NCBI GenBank assembly: GCA_018060305.1
Contig: JAGOWF010000205.1
Span: forward strand, 1 to 5,335
Reading direction: 5' to 3'
Length of the DNA stretch: 5,335 bases
DNA from: Pyrinomonadaceae bacterium
Lineage (GTDB): Bacteria; Acidobacteriota; Blastocatellia; Pyrinomonadales; Pyrinomonadaceae
Below are positions 4,314 through 5,335 of the stretch, one piece after another. Position numbers and translations under genes: made by a program. Position 1 is the first letter of the stretch. Each line of letters opens with the position of its first letter. The notes below the pieces were generated by a model. The model worked only from the letters and a program-made list of their open reading frames with translations, did no database searches and had not been told where the DNA came from.

Positions 4314-5335
4314 ATGCAACAAAGCCTAATCACAATCGCATACATCGCCGCGAGTGCGTTGTTTATTTTGAGCCTTGGCGGGCTGAGCCAGCAGGAGACG
4401 GCGCGGCGGGGGAATGTTTATGGGATCGTCGGGATGCTGATCGCACTGATCGCGGCGGCGGCGGCGATGAATGTCGGCGGACTGCCGGTGTTGGCGGCGG
4501 CGCTGGTGCCGGGGCTGGTGATCGGGGCGATATTGGCGAGCCGCGTGCAGATGACTTCGATGCCGGAGCTGGTGGCGATACTGCATAGTTTTGTCGGGCT
4601 GGCGGCGGTGCTGGTGGGATTTGCGACGTATCTCGGGCCGCACGGCAAGATGGAAGTGGCGGAGAAGAACCTGCACACTGCGGAGGTTTTTATCGGAGTC
4701 TGCATCGGGTCGATCACGTTCACGGGTTCGGTGATCGCGTTTCTAAAACTTCGCGGCACGATCGGCGGTAAGCCGCTCACTATTCCCGGCCGACACGTCA
4801 TCAATCTCGCTATGCTGCTCGTGACCATCGGGCTCGGCGTCGCGTTCTTTATGTCGCCCGACGCGCATACGGGAGCATGGCCGCTGCTGATCGCGACCGT
4901 TTTGACGGGCATTTTGGGCGTGCATTTCATAATGGCCATCGGCGGGGCGGATATGCCTGTGGTTGTCTCGATGCTCAACAGCTATTCCGGCTGGGCAGCG
5001 GCGGCAGCAGGCTTTATGCTCTCGAACGACCTGCTCATCATCACCGGCGCACTCGTCGGTTCGAGCGGCGCGATCCTGAGCTACATAATGTGCAAGGGCA
5101 TGAACCGTTCGTTCGTCAGCGTGATGCTCGGTGGATTTGGAACCGAAGGCGGAGCCGTTGCATCGGCGAGCGGTGAGCCGCAGGGCGAGGTCCACTCGGT
5201 GGATGCGACCGGTGCGGCTGACCTGATCCAGAACGCCAAAAAGATCGTCATCGTCCCCGGCTACGGCCTCGCGGTCGCGCAGGCGCAACACTCGCTAGCC
5301 GAGGTTTGCAAGCTGTTAAAAGAGCAGAATGTCGA
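4314..5335 (+). CDS. pntB: NAD(P) transhydrogenase subunit beta (5' part, runs off right edge)
   Basis: 340 codons are visible of about 460 in the family. The protein provides nine membrane helices of the proton channel and, at its C-terminus, the NADP(H)-binding domain III; it acts in the inner membrane with PntA. About nine hydrophobic segments can be placed (near residues 4-22, 35-52, 54-75, 84-107, 122-143, 163-181, 189-209, 212-236, 239-261). Strong signatures are MPELVAILHSFVGLAAVLVG (83-102), TFTGSVIAF (135-143), GGADMPVVVSMLNSYSGWAA (210-229) and LVGSSGAILSYIMCK (247-261). His91 and Asn222 fall at the same numbers as the E. coli residues implicated in proton translocation. The domain III NADP loop begins as VPGYGLAVAQAQ (314-325). 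ATG 4314 is the only in-frame start near the conserved N-terminus. No good Shine-Dalgarno is seen, and a REP hairpin ends 21 bases upstream. Codon third positions shift from G-ending to C-ending near 4760. Confidence 0.97.
   Translation, partial: MQQSLITIAYIAASALFILSLGGLSQQETARRGNVYGIVGMLIALIAAAAAMNVGGLPVLAAALVPGLVIGAILASRVQMTSMPELVAILHSFVGLAAVLVGFATYLGPHGKMEVAEKNLHTAEVFIGVCIGSITFTGSVIAFLKLRGTIGGKPLTIPGRHVINLAMLLVTIGLGVAFFMSPDAHTGAWPLLIATVLTGILGVHFIMAIGGADMPVVVSMLNSYSGWAAAAAGFMLSNDLLIITGALVGSSGAILSYIMCKGMNRSFVSVMLGGFGTEGGAVASASGEPQGEVHSVDATGAADLIQNAKKIVIVPGYGLAVAQAQHSLAEVCKLLKEQNV

Noticed and set aside
4418..5291. Two long minus-strand frames opposite pntB
   Set aside because: pntB on the plus strand has unmistakable conserved motifs; the minus frames are its shadow and give low-complexity products.

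Overview
The window reads as bacterial chromosome, moderately GC-rich, with every convincing gene on the + strand. The lineage cannot be fixed from sequence alone. The style of the small secreted protein, the several families of short palindromic repeats and the transhydrogenase sequence would fit an Acidobacteriota-like genome (Blastocatellia type), but that is a weak inference.

Layout. Bases 2-124 hold the 3' end of a gene for an SRPBCC/polyketide-cyclase-like protein that enters from the left. Bases 125-566 carry no convincing gene. They hold a nested inverted-repeat block (143-383) made of REP-type hairpins placed head to head, then a sigma70-like promoter (402-430) and a strong Shine-Dalgarno (555-562) for a small secreted protein of unknown function (567-1043). 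A second possible promoter (1049-1075) precedes pntA (1132-2877), the alpha subunit of the proton-translocating NAD(P) transhydrogenase. The beta-subunit gene pntB starts only at 4314 and runs off the right edge with 340 codons visible.

pntA and pntB normally sit next to each other in an operon. Here 1,436 bp separate them. The gap holds an unrecognised 221-residue ORF (2898-3563) and a compact element (about 3586-4292): an intact IS200/IS605-type Y1 transposase of the REP-associated (RAYT) kind, flanked by inverted palindromic units that abut its start and stop codons.

How the parts relate. PntA supplies the NAD(H)-binding domain I and four membrane helices. PntB supplies nine membrane helices and the NADP(H)-binding domain III. 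Together they couple proton re-entry to hydride transfer from NADH to NADP+. Key residues are conserved in both, so the enzyme looks functional despite the split locus.

The most unusual feature is inside pntA. About 135 bp of inverted palindromic repeat (2173-2307) is read through in frame and enlarges a loop near the end of domain I by roughly 40 residues. The window therefore shows three different palindromic repeat families within 5.3 kb: one intergenic, one protein-coding, and one together with its probable transposase.
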